Below, piece by piece: positions 11,386 to 22,044 of a DNA stretch of 64,000 nt. This DNA comes from Bufo bufo. Taxonomy: Eukaryota; Chordata; Amphibia; Anura; Bufonidae. Position numbers and translations under genes: made by a program. The stretch is taken from contig NC_053389.1 in NCBI RefSeq assembly GCF_905171765.1, forward strand, positions 402,242,645 through 402,306,644, read 5' to 3'. Below the pieces are notes generated by a model. It saw nothing but the letters and a program-made list of their open reading frames with translations. It did no database searches and had not been told where the DNA came from. Each line of letters starts with the position of its first letter. Positions within the stretch are counted from its first letter, which is position 1.

Positions 11386-11800
11386 GCCAGCAGCTTGTAT
11401 GCACATGGACCTTAGCTCTGGATAACGGTCTTTGTTGCAACTTCGTTCATGCCACCTCTCGCGCGGCAGACAGCACTTGGATAGGCACTTCAACACAAAC
11501 TTATGGCTCCATCGCAATTTATATGTGGTATTTTTGGGGGATTTAAACCAGATGCGTTTCGGGGTGATAAATGACCCCTTTCTCAGTGGAAGGTGTCACT
11601 TATCGCCCCGAAATGCGTCTGGCTTAAATCCCCCCAAAAGACCACATATAAATTGTGATGGAGCCATAAGTTTGTGTTAAAGTGCCTATCCAAGTACCGT
11701 CTGCCACGCGAGAGGTGGCATGAACGAAGTTGCAACAAAGACTGTTATCCAGAGCTAAGGTCCACGTGCATACAAGCCGCTGGCGTGGGAGGTCAGACGG
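11386..11800. repeat. About 415-bp palindrome with hammerhead-like core at its centre
   Basis: The left arm (11386-11566) and right arm (11598-11795) are inverted copies: GCATACAAGCCGCTGGCGTG and GAGGTGGCATGAACGAAGTT on the right match CCAGCAGCTTGTATGCACAT and CTTCGTTCATGCCACCTCTC on the left. The minus strand across the centre reads CCACTGAGAAAGGGGTC, a loop, then CACCCCGAAACGCATC, reminiscent of the small hammerhead ribozymes carried in the terminal repeats of Penelope-like elements. The box is CUGAGAA, not CUGANGA, so activity is doubtful. Origin from a Penelope-like terminal repeat is an inference. Confidence 0.65.
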
Positions 11801-12471
11801 GAACAACTCGCAAGACACCGGTCCTTTTCACTACATGACCAGCGTCTAGAGCGGCATTCGGGCACAGACAACAACATATGGTAAGAACGTTCTAAAATCT
11901 ATGCCGGCAAGAGATAATCAACTGTGAAAGCATGCGGTGAACTGTGCTTCAGTGGGAAGTAGCTGACACTTCACCACAGCGGGACGCGGCTGTTTATGAC
12001 ATTTGCGGTGGAGAAGTGATAAGCGCGAATATATAAGAGTGCTTCTGTTTGGAGTGATTTATTTATAAGCCTATATTTGAATGACTGCACTCAAAAGGGA
12101 CTAAGTATTGGAGCAAGAGCTATTCATTCATTTATTGAAGAAAAGAGACATTGTTTCTATTGGTCCTACCAAGATACCATAGGCTATCACACACTAAGTG
12201 CACCTTATCTGTATTTGTTGGGACTCATAATTGCGCTCTCTATTGTGCTGCCACACACATTTTTGTTGGCGTCTAGTAGGAGCGAGCCTTTATTTATGAT
12301 TTAACCCCCAATTGCACATTGTGGTTTTATGTATTTACTCCATGAATAGGTTATATCCATTCATTGGCTTTAACAATAAATTAATTGTTGGTTTCAGTAT
12401 CTGAGAGTGCCAAGTTCTCTTTGTTTCAATTAAGATCAGTTATCAGTCTCACAAAAGCAGATAATTTCCTT
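11801..12471. other. No gene recognised; possible continuation of a Penelope-derived repeat
   Basis: Continues in the same sense after the right arm of the palindrome. No domain or frame above background, and no far boundary could be set. Confidence 0.3.
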
Positions 12472-13065
12472 AAAGGGGTTTTTAGCTTTTTTTCTATTGA
12501 TGACCCATTCTCAAGATAGGTCACCAATATCAGATTGGCATGGGTCCGACACCAGCCCCCCCCGCCTATCAGCTGTTTGAAGAGAAAGCAGCGCTCATAC
12601 ATGCACTGCCTTCTCATTGTTTGCGTGCTTGCCCTCGCAACTGCATTCACTTCAATGGGACAGCTCCTTCCTGTCCAAGTGAGTAGTAGCGTAATGTCCC
12701 ATAGAAGTGAATGGTGATGCCATAGTTGCAATTGCATTGCTCTTCACTGCAGTCGGTAAGCAGGTTAAGGCTACATGCACACGACCGTTGTGTGTTTTGC
12801 GGTCCGCAATTTGCGGAACGGCACCGACAGCCATTGATATAACTGCCTATTCTTGTCCGCAAAACGGACAAGAACAGAACATGTTATTTTTTTTTGTGGA
12901 CCACGGAATGGAATAACGGATGCGGACATCACACTGAGTGCTGTCTGCATCTTTTGCGGCCCCATTGAAGTGAATGGGTCTGCCTTCTCTTCAAACAGCT
13001 GATCAGTGGCAGTGGCGGGAGTCGATCTGGATAGGTCATGAATAGAAAAAAAAAAGACAAATCCT
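12472..13065. mobile_element. MITE with inverted ends, interrupted by a second MITE
   Basis: The ends are inverted: the left TTTTTTCTATTGATGACCCA with CTCAAGATAGGTCA and TATCAGCTGTTTGAAGAGAA matches, reversed on the right, CTTCTCTTCAAACAGCTGAT, CTGGATAGGTCATGAATAG and AAAAAAAAAAG. The interior contains another short element at 12768-12975. Non-coding; the frames inside are chance. Confidence 0.65.
12768..12975. mobile_element. Nested CATGCACACGACCG-type MITE
   Basis: Carries the motif CATGCACACGACCGTTGTGTG and then GCGGTCCGCAATTTGCGGA, ending near GCGGCCCCATTGAAGTGAAT. Relatives lie at 13180-13218/29670-29895, 30366-30627, 30860-31168 and 52078-52260. It appears inserted in the MITE at 12472-13065. 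Confidence 0.55.
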
Positions 13066-13179
13066 TAGTCTGCTGCTGCTCTCCTCCAGCACCCTGCACA
13101 TTCCAAGTCCCACTCAGTGTAGCTTGGCGGCCAGTGCCGGATGCCACGGAAGTCCATCCTTCTCCTCTAACTTTAATAA

Positions 13180-13218
13180 GGGCTCATGCACACGACTGTA
13201 TGCCCTCCTTGACATATG
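13180..13218. repeat. Left half of a MITE split by the Gypsy-1 insertion
   Basis: GGGCTCATGCACACGACTG, then TATGCCCTCCTTGACATATG. The matching continuation (GTCCGTGAGTGGGCCATATG) resumes at 29676, beyond the LTR element. The intact relative at 30366-30627 shows the same order uninterrupted. Confidence 0.65.
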
Positions 13219-13246
13219 TGTAACACCCCAGAGTTGTGTTACAAAA
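13219..13246 (+). repeat. 5' LTR of Gypsy-1, first segment
   Basis: First 28 bases of the LTR. The last 12 (13235-13246, TGTGTTACAAAA) are duplicated at 18288-18299 as the target-site duplication of the Penelope-like insertion. Confidence 0.85.
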
Positions 13247-13842
13247 ATAGAGAAAACTTTTATCCAGCTCACCTGCCTGGTGTGGTAAATAATCCCGGCT
13301 CCAGAGGCCCTGGGGGAGTGTTCCCGTAGCAGGCAGCAGACAATTTAGAGAAAGGATTCTGGAGACAATGGAGGTCCTCTTTTCAGCTCTTCTTTATTGA
13401 TATATTATTCATAAAATCGACATGGTCACTGTCCCCACGGCATGGTCACTGACGCGTTTCGGGTAGGTACCCTTAGTCGTAGCACCATACTGAATGTGAC
13501 CCCACATTATAAAGGAATTGGAGTGCGCCTCTTCAGAAATCCAAGGAGGAACCTCCAATCCTATAGGCTGCCACAACAGAGGCACACCTCTTCCCTTGGT
13601 TCCCCAATTACCTCTGCAATTGGAAACACACTGTGTGGATAATCCTGGGGCAAATTAACCCCATAATCTCCATACTGTTTGTTTGTATAGGAATAAACCG
13701 CACAGTGTGAATTTTTGATCATTGCTTCCTATTAAAATAGTATTATAAACAGCCAAAATGGCCTAACCAACTGCAGAGTGTTACAAAAAGTTATAAGCCG
13801 ACAATAGATGCAAAAATCATATAACAGAAACAAAAACAAACA
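13247..13842 (-). repeat. Penelope-like pseudo-LTR (3' copy in element sense)
   Basis: Direct repeat of 17692-18287. It starts ATAGAGAAAACTTTTATCC on the plus strand and ends CAAAAACAAACA. It contains GACGCGTTTCGGGTAGGTAC at 13451-13470, whose minus-strand reading includes CCCGAAACGCGTC after a GGGTACCTACCC hairpin, the GAAAC...GUC half of a hammerhead-like motif. The CUGANGA box is not canonical here (CUAAGGG), so cleavage activity is unlikely without experimental support. Confidence 0.85.
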
Positions 13843-14236
13843 TGTGTAAAAATACACTAGAGCAGTGATAGGTTAATACGAAGTATTAATTATACATAAA
13901 CAATTGCGCATAGCCAGTGTTGTAGATCTGGTTGCTCCGTATATAAGAAGCATGAGAAAGAGACAACATGCATATTTAAAGATGCAATTATGTCTGCATT
14001 ATTATCATCAGACAGATTCATGCTACAAATGGATCATGTTGTAAAGAGCCAAACCGCTCTGTGTGATCAGTGTCCTGAGCAGTGTTCAGCCGGAATGCAC
14101 GATCCTACGCGATATTTGAGGTCCCGCCCATTCTGACTATTATAACAGAAGATGAATCATTATAAGTGCTCGTTCAGGCCTACCATTGAACTGGTGAACT
14201 GTAAGTAAGTACATTGATCCACTAGTATTCCACCAG

Positions 14237-16660
14237 TCAGTGGTAAATATACATAAGCTCTTTTCTCAGGTTGAGACCTGCTGGAATCCTAGACCCAAGT
14301 CTAAAGATCCAGTAGGCCTCCCTGAGCAGAATTTTCTTTCGATGGTCACCGCCCCTTTTAGGTGCCAAGACTCTTTCGATGGCAAATGCTTGAAAAAATG
14401 TCGCTTTGCGAGCATGTTTTTGGATAAAGTGCCTCGCTATATTAGAGATGTTAAGAATATTTGGATTACTAATATAGTTTAGATGTTCAAGGAGTTTGGC
14501 TCTTGAGCTAGCGGGCCGTGCTGCCTATGTACATCAGATCACATTGGGTACATCTGATGACATAGACAACACCCTCCGTATTGCAGTTAATATAACTGCG
14601 AATGGGAAATTTAACTGTGTGCGTTGAATTATCAAATGTTTGTGTGGGTAGAACATAGTTGCAAGTTTTGCAAGGGTTACTTCCACATTTCGTAAAGCCC
14701 TGATAGCATAACCAGCTGGCTTTGACATCTTTTTTGATATTGTTGGCGGTGTAGAGAGACGGGGACAAAGAGCATGACAGGGTAGCAGCTCTTCTAGAGA
14801 CTATTCTGCAACCTGATTTCAATGCTTGGTATAGAATATTATCATCAAACAGTATTGGCAAACATTTTTTTATAGATGTACTGATTGCATTGAATTCACT
14901 GCTGTATGTCAGCGATAAGGTAGGAATATTGTCCCGCTCTTTCTCCCCGCAAACTCCCACTCCGCTTGCAGAAGTCCTTTTAGTTCTCCTATGCTCAGGC
15001 TTACCAAATAGCATATCATCTCTGTCTTTGAGTAATGCCATTGTTTTTCCCCTTTTGATCATCCAGGTGGGATAATTCCTTTCTTTTAATCTCAAAGCTA
15101 CCTTGTCAAACTCAGCCTCTAACATATCCCTATCACTACAATTCCTTGCTGTGCGCATAAATTCACCCACGGGAATTGCTCTAATAGCATGCATTGGATG
15201 ATGGCTTTTTGCATTGAGAATTGAGTTGCCAGACACTTCCTTTCTGTATGTGATGGTGTGCACTATTTCTCCCGGACACCCGCGGAGTGTCAAATCCAGA
15301 AAGTTGGTATGGGATTCATGTGCTGAGCAAATGAATCGCAAATTGTAGTTATTATTATTTAAGTAGGCCTGGAGGTCTGGGACGGCAGACACACCGCCCG
15401 CCCACACCATAAGTATGTCGTCGATGTATCTGCCGTACCAGACCAAGCCAGGCCTAAAGGGGTTGTCCAGACTATAGATGAATTTCTCTTCCCAATAGGA
15501 CATAGTCAGATTGGCCAAGGACGGTGAGAACTTTGCCCCCATTGACACTCCGCGGGTCTGTAGGTAGTGCACACCATCAAACACAAAATAGTTGTGAGTC
15601 AACAAGAATTTCGTGACTTCACAGATAAAATCTATATAGTCGGAACTAAGTCCGGTATATCGATGCAGGTGAAATTCCAATGCTAATAGAGCAATCCCGT
15701 GGGGAATGGAGGGATAAAGAGAAACCACATCCGCTGTAATCCATCTGTAATTTTCTTTCCATTCAAATTTGTACATGGCTCGTAGCACATCTGAGGTGTC
15801 TTTCAAAAATCCTGGGGTACGCCTGACCAGTGGTTGGAGAATATTGTCCAGCCAACTGCCCAGGCGTTCCGTCAGGGAACCTATACCAGAGACTATAGGA
15901 CGGAGGGGGGGGGGCGGTTGTATGCCCTTATGGATTTTAGGCAAGGCGTGCATTATAGGGGTGACTGGCACTTCCACATTTAGGTATCTATATTCACTGT
16001 CTCCGAAGGCACCAATCTCTTTTCCTCTCGATAGCAGTGAAATATAGATAACCATATAATCTTGTAGTTGATCGTACAATAATTTCTTATATGTGGAAGT
16101 ATCTGCCAGCATTTCCCGCATTTGTTAGCCATATATTGTCTTATCCATAACGACCACCGCCCCCCCCCTTGTCCGCCATTTTAATCACTATGGTGTCACA
16201 TTGTTGTAGTTCTTGTAAAGCAAGGGCTTGGGATGTATTGAGGTTGTTATAATTCTTAGTTTTGTTACTATCTAGTTCAATACTCCTCAATTCTTTTTCC
16301 AGGACCTCCTGGAAAACATCCATGCTACCTGTGCGTGACATAACTGGATAGAACTTGGTATTTTTTGTACAAAATTTGCTGGCCGGTTTGGGTAAATCTC
16401 TAATACCCTGTTCATCCTGAAGACCCTCAAGACAGCATAGAGCTAACTGTTCATTGAACAGGAGATCTTTATACGAGTTACCATCATAAAATTGTCTGCT
16501 GCCCTGGGGGGGATCAGGAGAAGATGGTATATCATAAAAATGTCGGGATACAGTAATATTGCGCACAAATTTATTTATGTCTAATAAGGTAGAGAACATA
16601 TCAAAGTGACAAGTTGGTGCAAAATTGAGACCAAGTGAAAGTACATTCCTCTGTTCACCG
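14237..16660 (-). pseudogene. Penelope-like RT and GIY-YIG endonuclease, frame-broken
   Basis: Starting near 16660 the minus strand shows the Penelope RT lead-in (NLSSVVLSGEQRNVLSLGLN), then KMADKGGGGG. RT motifs follow: MHALPKIHKG, LRPIVSGIGSLTERLG, ITADVVSLYPSIPHGIAL, GVSMGAKFSPSLANLTM, then the catalytic YIDDIL. Near 14600 is a cysteine-rich stretch (CGSNPCKTC), and then the GIY-YIG start VVYVIRCTQCDLMYIGSTAR. Endonuclease sequence continues with IARHFIQKHARKATFF and KKILLREAYWI to a stop at 14237. Breaks: a run of nine G at about 16160-16168 puts the frame out, an in-frame TAA follows near 16125, and a TAG plus a frame change occur at about 14490-14508. The length and domain order are normal for the family. 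Confidence 0.93.
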
Positions 16661-16706
16661 CTCAGGACAACACTAGATAAATTAACAACACTAAACTGCT
16701 CACTAA

Positions 16707-17618
16707 TTACTTTTGTTTCGTCTGCAGGCGAGTTGATCTTTGGTGCCGCTGACCGGTGTCTCCGTCCCCCCCTAGTTCTGCGTTTTTTGAGGCATTTGTC
16801 ATTACATCCTTTTCTCTTACAGTTTTTGACCTCTTGTAATATGAGGCAAAATTACTAGCCTCCTCAGACGCAGGGTAGAGGGCGGAGGCATCGGATCCCG
16901 GCTCCAACTCACTGGTCATATGGGAAGGTTCAGTCCCCTCCGTGTCAGAGGAGAAGCTGACTCTGGACACCCTTTTAGGTAATCTTTTATATTTACGATT
17001 TTTTTGGGGTTTGAGGATAGATTTAGGTGTAGAATAAACATTCTCCCTCCTCCCCCATTCATAAACCTGATTATGGGTGTAGTCATGTAAATCCCGTTGA
17101 TATTTGGAATGTTTATAGTCCATTATAGTATCTTCAAGTTTGGCGATGGATGTCTTTATATCTTCGTTCATAACGGTGTACTCCTTACTGTTGCTGTACT
17201 TAGCTAGAGACTCTCTAGCGGATTGAATTTCGTGTTGTAAGGTTGATAGCTTGGTATTTTCAAAGTCTATAATAAGTTTCATAAGTTCAATTGAACAGTC
17301 TGACAAAATATTGTTCCATCTAAGTACAAAATCCTCCGAAAACACCGTAGTGGGTACTTTTTTAATTCTTAGACCCCGAGGGATCATATTCTTTTCCTTA
17401 TATTTTGTTAGCGTGGTACAGTCCCACCAAACACGAGTTTCTTGATTTAATAGTCGTTCCAAATTAAACATTGCGGTTTTCGGATTCACATCACCGGAGC
17501 CAGTCAGGTCTTCCACAGAAAAGACCGAATCCGCCTTCGATTGCCGGTCAGGCAGGATGGAAAAGGCCATCGGAAGAAGTGTGCACGTGTGAAACAGTGA
17601 CAGTCCGTAAAAAATCAA
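16707..17618 (-). CDS. Penelope-like N-terminal open frame (ORF1-like)
   Basis: Open frame of 303 residues upstream of the RT, ending in a stop at 16707 just before the RT lead-in in another phase. It contains KYKEKNMIPRGLRIKKVPTT, a helical region and a basic cluster (KNRKYKRLPKRVSRVSF). No enzymatic domain is recognisable. In Penelope-like elements the region N-terminal to RT is often such a basic, helical segment, sometimes in a separate frame; whether this is natural or a decayed fusion with the RT cannot be decided here. The first Met may not be the true start. Confidence 0.55.
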   Translation of the reverse strand: MIFYGLSLFHTCTLLPMAFSILPDRQSKADSVFSVEDLTGSGDVNPKTAMFNLERLLNQETRVWWDCTTLTKYKEKNMIPRGLRIKKVPTTVFSEDFVLRWNNILSDCSIELMKLIIDFENTKLSTLQHEIQSARESLAKYSNSKEYTVMNEDIKTSIAKLEDTIMDYKHSKYQRDLHDYTHNQVYEWGRRENVYSTPKSILKPQKNRKYKRLPKRVSRVSFSSDTEGTEPSHMTSELEPGSDASALYPASEEASNFASYYKRSKTVREKDVMTNASKNAELGGDGDTGQRHQRSTRLQTKQK

Positions 17619-17691
17619 ATTTAAGAGCCAGAGGTAATAACGTCTCTTCGGGAAACCACAGGCGTAGCACGGAAATCAACACTTGAGAAAA

Positions 17692-18287
17692 ATAGAGAAA
17701 ACTTTTATCCAGCTCACCTGCCTGGTGTGGTAAATAATCCCGGCTCCAGAGGCCCTGGGGGAGTGTTCCCGTAGCAGGCAGCAGACAATTTAGAGAAAGG
17801 ATTCTGGAGACAATGGAGGTCCTCTTTTCAGCTCTTCTTTATTGATATATTATTCATAAAATCGACATGGTCACTGTCCCCATGGCATGGTCACTGACGC
17901 GTTTCGGGTAGGTACCCTTAGTCGTAGCACCATACTGAATGTGACCCCACATTATAAAGGAATTGGAGTGCGCCTCTTCAGAAATCCAAGGAGGAACCTC
18001 CAATCCTATAGGCTGCCACAACAGAGGCACACCTCTTCCCTTGGTTCCCCAATTACCTCTGCAATTGGAAACACACTGTGTGGATAATCCTGGGGCAAAT
18101 TGACCCCATAATCTCCATACTGTTTGTTTGTATAGGAATAAACCGCACAGTGTGAATATTTGATCATTGCTTCCTATTAAAATAGTATTATAAACAGCCA
18201 AAATGGCCTAATCAACTGCAGAGTGTTACAAAAAGTTATAAGCCGACAATAGGTGCAAAAATCATATAACAGAAACAAAAACAAACA
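17692..18287 (-). repeat. Penelope-like pseudo-LTR (5' copy in element sense)
   Basis: 596-bp direct repeat of 13247-13842. Visible differences include CCATGG for CCACGG, AAATTGACC for AAATTAACC, GAATATTTG for GAATTTTTG, CTAATCAAC for CTAACCAAC and AATAGGTGC for AATAGATGC. Confidence 0.88.
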
Positions 18288-18299
18288 TGTGTTACAAAA

Positions 18300-19310
18300 C
18301 TCTTTTACCCCGCTACATCCTGTTAAGAGTATTTGTCTTGTCATCTTGTGTAATTTCACATAACATCATCACAAATGTGCATTGTAAGCCTTGTTAAATG
18401 TATATTGCTATAATTTCCATGTTCACCAGCAGGTGGCAGCAATGTGTTAGCAAGGAGTTAAAGTTAGTTTAGTGTTTCTGAGCTGGAATAGTTTATTCCA
18501 GTTCAGCTCCCTCCTCTATGAGCAAAGTGGGCTGCGCCCATATCCTGCCTCATGGGGAGAGAAGGAAGTTAAGTTAGTGTGCCAGCCACCCCTGCTAGGG
18601 GTAGGGTGTGCATGTTAGAAGCTCCCAGATATAGTGATCCAAAGCCAGGATCTTGTCTCGGCTGAGACATTGATCATCATCCCCAGCCTGAGTTTTTCAG
18701 TCTCAGCTGGAAGAAGCAAGCAGACAACTCCTGTTCCAGGAAGAAGCATACCCTGTGAAGCTAACTGTGAGTAAAGTCCAGAGACACAAGAGAAGCCCTA
18801 TTCCTCCTCCGCTAGTCAGTCCCCACACAGCAGAAGATAGAAAGCACAGAAGCCAAATTCCTGTCACAGTTTAGAGCTACTAAGCAGACGTCCTTTCTTG
18901 CAAAGCTCCAGGTACATGATAGAGCAGAAGAAATATTCCTGCCACACATTGCCAATACCTGCTGGGACCAAAGACTAATGCTGTACCTTGCTTGGATGAA
19001 AGCTACAACCAGTAAAGACAAGTTTGAACTTTACCAAAGGTCTGGATCTCAATTACTGCTGTAAAATACCTCTATTACTCCTACTAGCACCACACTCAAT
19101 TTATTGCAAGTGAGCCTGGATCCAGGAGTCCAGCCGTACCCAGGTAGGAGACAACGTTGACACTTTTACCACCACTATACAGAGACATTACACCACTCTG
19201 GCATTCCTAAAGTGGGGCGTGAGTTGTAACATCTTTGAAGGGCCCTGTGACAATACCCTGCGCACGCTGCAATTGGCGTCACAAACAAACTATAGATTAT
19301 TATACCCGCA
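18300..19310 (+). repeat. 5' LTR of Gypsy-1, second segment
   Basis: 1011 bp matching 28647-29657 at high identity, from CTCTTTTACCCCGCTACATC to TATTATACCCGCA. The shared end in CA together with the TG start supports these LTR limits. Frames inside are not coding. Confidence 0.85.
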
Positions 19311-19417
19311 GCTGCAGCCATCTGCATTATGCTTCTCACTATGCCATACTATTTTGGGGCACCCTGGCTCCCAAGTTACTCAGGTGACCCCATTCACTCA
19401 GGGAATTCCGTGATAAA

Positions 19418-20276
19418 ATGCTAGCCATGTTTAAGCTATATCCAATATCACATGATCAGAAAGTGGAAATCCTGATTGGCCAGTTACAGGGAGCTGCGCT
19501 CCGGGAGGTCAAATCCTGGCCCCAGCCAGAGCGGAAAACCGCCGAGCAGATCCTAGACTGACTCAGTACCATCTTTGAGACTAGGACCGCCTCTGAACTT
19601 AAAATGCTCTTCTTTGGTAAGCGGCTGCAGTCAAAGGAGACCTTGCAAGACTTTGCCCTGTCTCTGCAGGAAGCCCTGCGGGCTGTTATCCAGATTGGTC
19701 CCGGTGAAACTGAGAGACAAGATCAAACCCTCAGGAAACAGTTTATTGAAGGTGTCCTTGATGAATCCCTCAAACGTCAGCTGAATATGCTGTCAGCTCA
19801 GCACCCAGATACCCCTTTCTTGGACTTTAAGGAACTTGCTATTGGCATCCTAGGGGAAAGTCACCAAGCTGAACCTCCTGAAAACAAGAAGGTAGGGCCC
19901 ACACTACAGCCTGCTACTCACAGCCAAATAGCTGAGCATGGGGCTCAGGCACCCGTTCCAGATGCCATAGCAGCTCTGACCACTCAAGTCTCCCTCTTAG
20001 CTGAGAATATGGAGAGGATGAGGAAACAGCTAGAGAGAATGGAACAGCAATCCAAGGTGGGGAAAGGGACTTCTGCCAACAGAGACCGCCCTACACCCGG
20101 TCCACAAGAATATCGGCATCAGCCGGTCAGTAGCTTGTCAGACCCCGGTTATCAAAACATTAGGAAACAGCGATGCTTGCATTGTTAGAGGCATGGACTC
20201 ATTGAAAAGGACTGCTGTCAGTTAAACGGGCATCCCCTGAGGTCGAAGAATACTAGGTACCAAAGATCCAGCCTTT
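19418..20276 (+). pseudogene. Gypsy-1 gag relic with zinc knuckle
   Basis: The frame from ATG 19418 gives a Gag capsid-like segment: MLAMFKLYPISHDQKVEIL, then ALREVKSWPQPE, a stop at about 19559, FFGKRLQSKETLQDFALSLQ, and RKQFIEGVLDESLKRQLNML. It is followed by a charged coiled region (LAENMERMRKQLERMEQQS). A CCHC-like knuckle, CLHC then a stop and RHGLIEKDCC, lies near 20175-20215. Gag packages element RNA into particles. At least two in-frame stops make it non-functional. Confidence 0.8.
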
Positions 20277-20600
20277 ATGCCTAGGTATGTTGGCGCCCGC
20301 CCCGTGGTGGAAGTTGACGGAGTGAAGTTTCCTGCTTTAATTGATACCGGATCTCAAGTGACTACCATCCACCAAGCAGCATTTGACACATGCAGAAACG
20401 GAGCCCAGCTGATGCAACCTCCTGAATCTTGGCTCCGCATCATAGCTACCAATGGCAAACCAGTGCCTATACTAGGTTATTGGGAACCTACCTTACTGAA
20501 GATACTAAACTCTCATGCCAAGGGGTAGTCGTGATTCAGGTCCCAGATGATTACAATTGCCCTATGGTCCTGGGGATGAATGTACGGGGATACCACAACC
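20277..20600 (+). pseudogene. Gypsy-1 retropepsin-like protease relic
   Basis: VEVDGVKFPALIDTGSQVTT carries the DTGS active-site motif of aspartic proteases, followed by IHQAAFDTC. The downstream PDDYNCPMVLGMNV segment is the usual second half in a shifted frame, with a frame break near 20520. It would process the Gag-Pol polyprotein. Confidence 0.8.
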
Positions 20601-22040
20601 TCTGCCGAACAGATCAACGGCGTGCTGGACTTAGTCAAACAACACCATCAAGTCTTCAGCAAACAGTCTCTGGACTATGGTCAAACTCGCTTAATACAGC
20701 ACACCATTCCAACTGGCACTCATCCTCCAATCAAGGAGAGATACTGACCAGTCCCTCCTGCCATGTACCAACAGGTGAAGAAGATGGTGCAGGATATGAA
20801 GACAGCTAATGTCATCCAGGATAGTCACAGCCCCTGGGCTGTCCCCTTAGTCCTGGTAAAGAAGGATGGAACCATCTGTTTTTGTGTGGACTATCGTAAG
20901 ATCAACAACATTACGCACAAGGATGCGTACCTTCTGCCACGAATTGAAGAATCCCTGGCAGCTCTTGGATCCGCTGCTTACTTTTCAACTCTGGATCTTA
21001 CCAGTGGCTATTGGCAAGTCCTCATGGCACCAGACGATAAAGAAAAAACTGCTTTTGCCACCCCAATGGGTCTGATGGAGTTCAACAACATGCCATTCGG
21101 GTTATGCAACGCCCCTGGGACATTTCAGAGACTCATGGAAAGATGTCTTGGACACAGAAACTTTGAGACCGTGTTGCTGTACCTGGATGATGTGATCATC
21201 TACTCTAAGACCTACGAAGAGCATTTACAGCACTTGGCGGAAGTGTTCCAGACTCTGACCCAACATGGACTGAAAGTGAAACCTTCAAAGTGTCACTTAC
21301 TGAAGCCCCAAGTGAAATATCTGGGACATGTTGTGAGTGCTAAAGGCGTGAGACCGGACCCTGACAAGATAGCTGCAGTACAAAGCTGGCTGGCTCCCAA
21401 AACAGTCAAAGAGGTCTAGAGCTTCCTCGGATTTGCAAGTTACTTACGGAGATTTATCCCGCACTTCGCTCAGATTGCGGAACCTATCCAGGAGCTTGTG
21501 AAAGGTCACCCTAAAGGCTGTCAGAATTCCAAAATACCTGTGGAGTGGAATGAAGAGAGAAAAGCTGCTTTCCGATTGTTGAATGAAAAACTTACAGAAC
21601 CTCCAGTCCTGGGTTACCCTGACTACAGCCTACCATTTTGCCTCTATACTGATGCAAGTAAGAAAGGTTTGGGAGCTGTACCATCTCAAACACAAGCTGG
21701 AACTGAAAGAGTCATCGCCTATGCCAGCAGATCTTTATGAGAGCCAGAGCAGAATGACCATAACTACAGCTCGTTCAAACTGGAGTTTTTAGCCTTGGTC
21801 TGGGCTGTAACTGAGAAATTCAAGGACTACCTAGCTGCTACACCTTTCACGGTATACACTGACAATAATCCGCTAGCTCACTTGAACACTGCACGTCTGG
21901 GAGCTCTAGAACAAAGATGGGCCTCTAGACTGGCAAACTTCAACTTCACCATTAAGTACCGGACTGGGAAATCTAATGACAATGTCGACGCTTTGTCTAG
22001 GCTACCTGCCCAGAAAGAACCAATTTCTACCGATGATCAG
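20601..22040 (+). pseudogene. Gypsy-1 reverse transcriptase and RNase H relic
   Basis: RT begins near 20600 (DLVKQHHQVFSKQS). It continues through VPLVLVKKDGTICFCVDYRK, FSTLDLTSGYWQVLM, FNNMPFGLCNAPGTFQRLM and the catalytic YLDDVIIYS at about 21180-21206, then VKYLGHVVSAKGVRPDP. A TAG at 21417 separates it from the connection domain SFLGFASYLRRFIPHF. RNase H follows with LPFCLYTDASKKGLGA, a TGA at 21738, then FTVYTDNNPLAHL and NVDALSRLPAQ. The RNase H tail is cut by the composite repeat insertion at about 22045. Confidence 0.9.
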
Positions 22041-22044
22041 TGGG

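Larger units (their letters stand above)
13247..18287 (-). mobile_element. Penelope-like retroelement inserted in the Gypsy-1 5' LTR
   Basis: A 5041-bp minus-strand element flanked by a 12-bp duplication TGTGTTACAAAA (13235-13246 and 18288-18299). It has 596-bp direct terminal repeats (13247-13842 and 17692-18287) that differ at about five positions by eye, and it encodes a Penelope-type RT followed by a GIY-YIG endonuclease. Penelope-like elements prime at a nick made by that endonuclease and carry such pseudo-LTRs. The near-identity of the repeats suggests recent insertion, although the coding region has at least four disabling changes. Confidence 0.93.

Noticed and set aside
13442..18087. 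66-codon identical frames in the two Penelope terminal repeats as a small protein
   Set aside because: Identity follows from the direct repeat; they run antisense to the element and across the ribozyme-like motif, with no domain.
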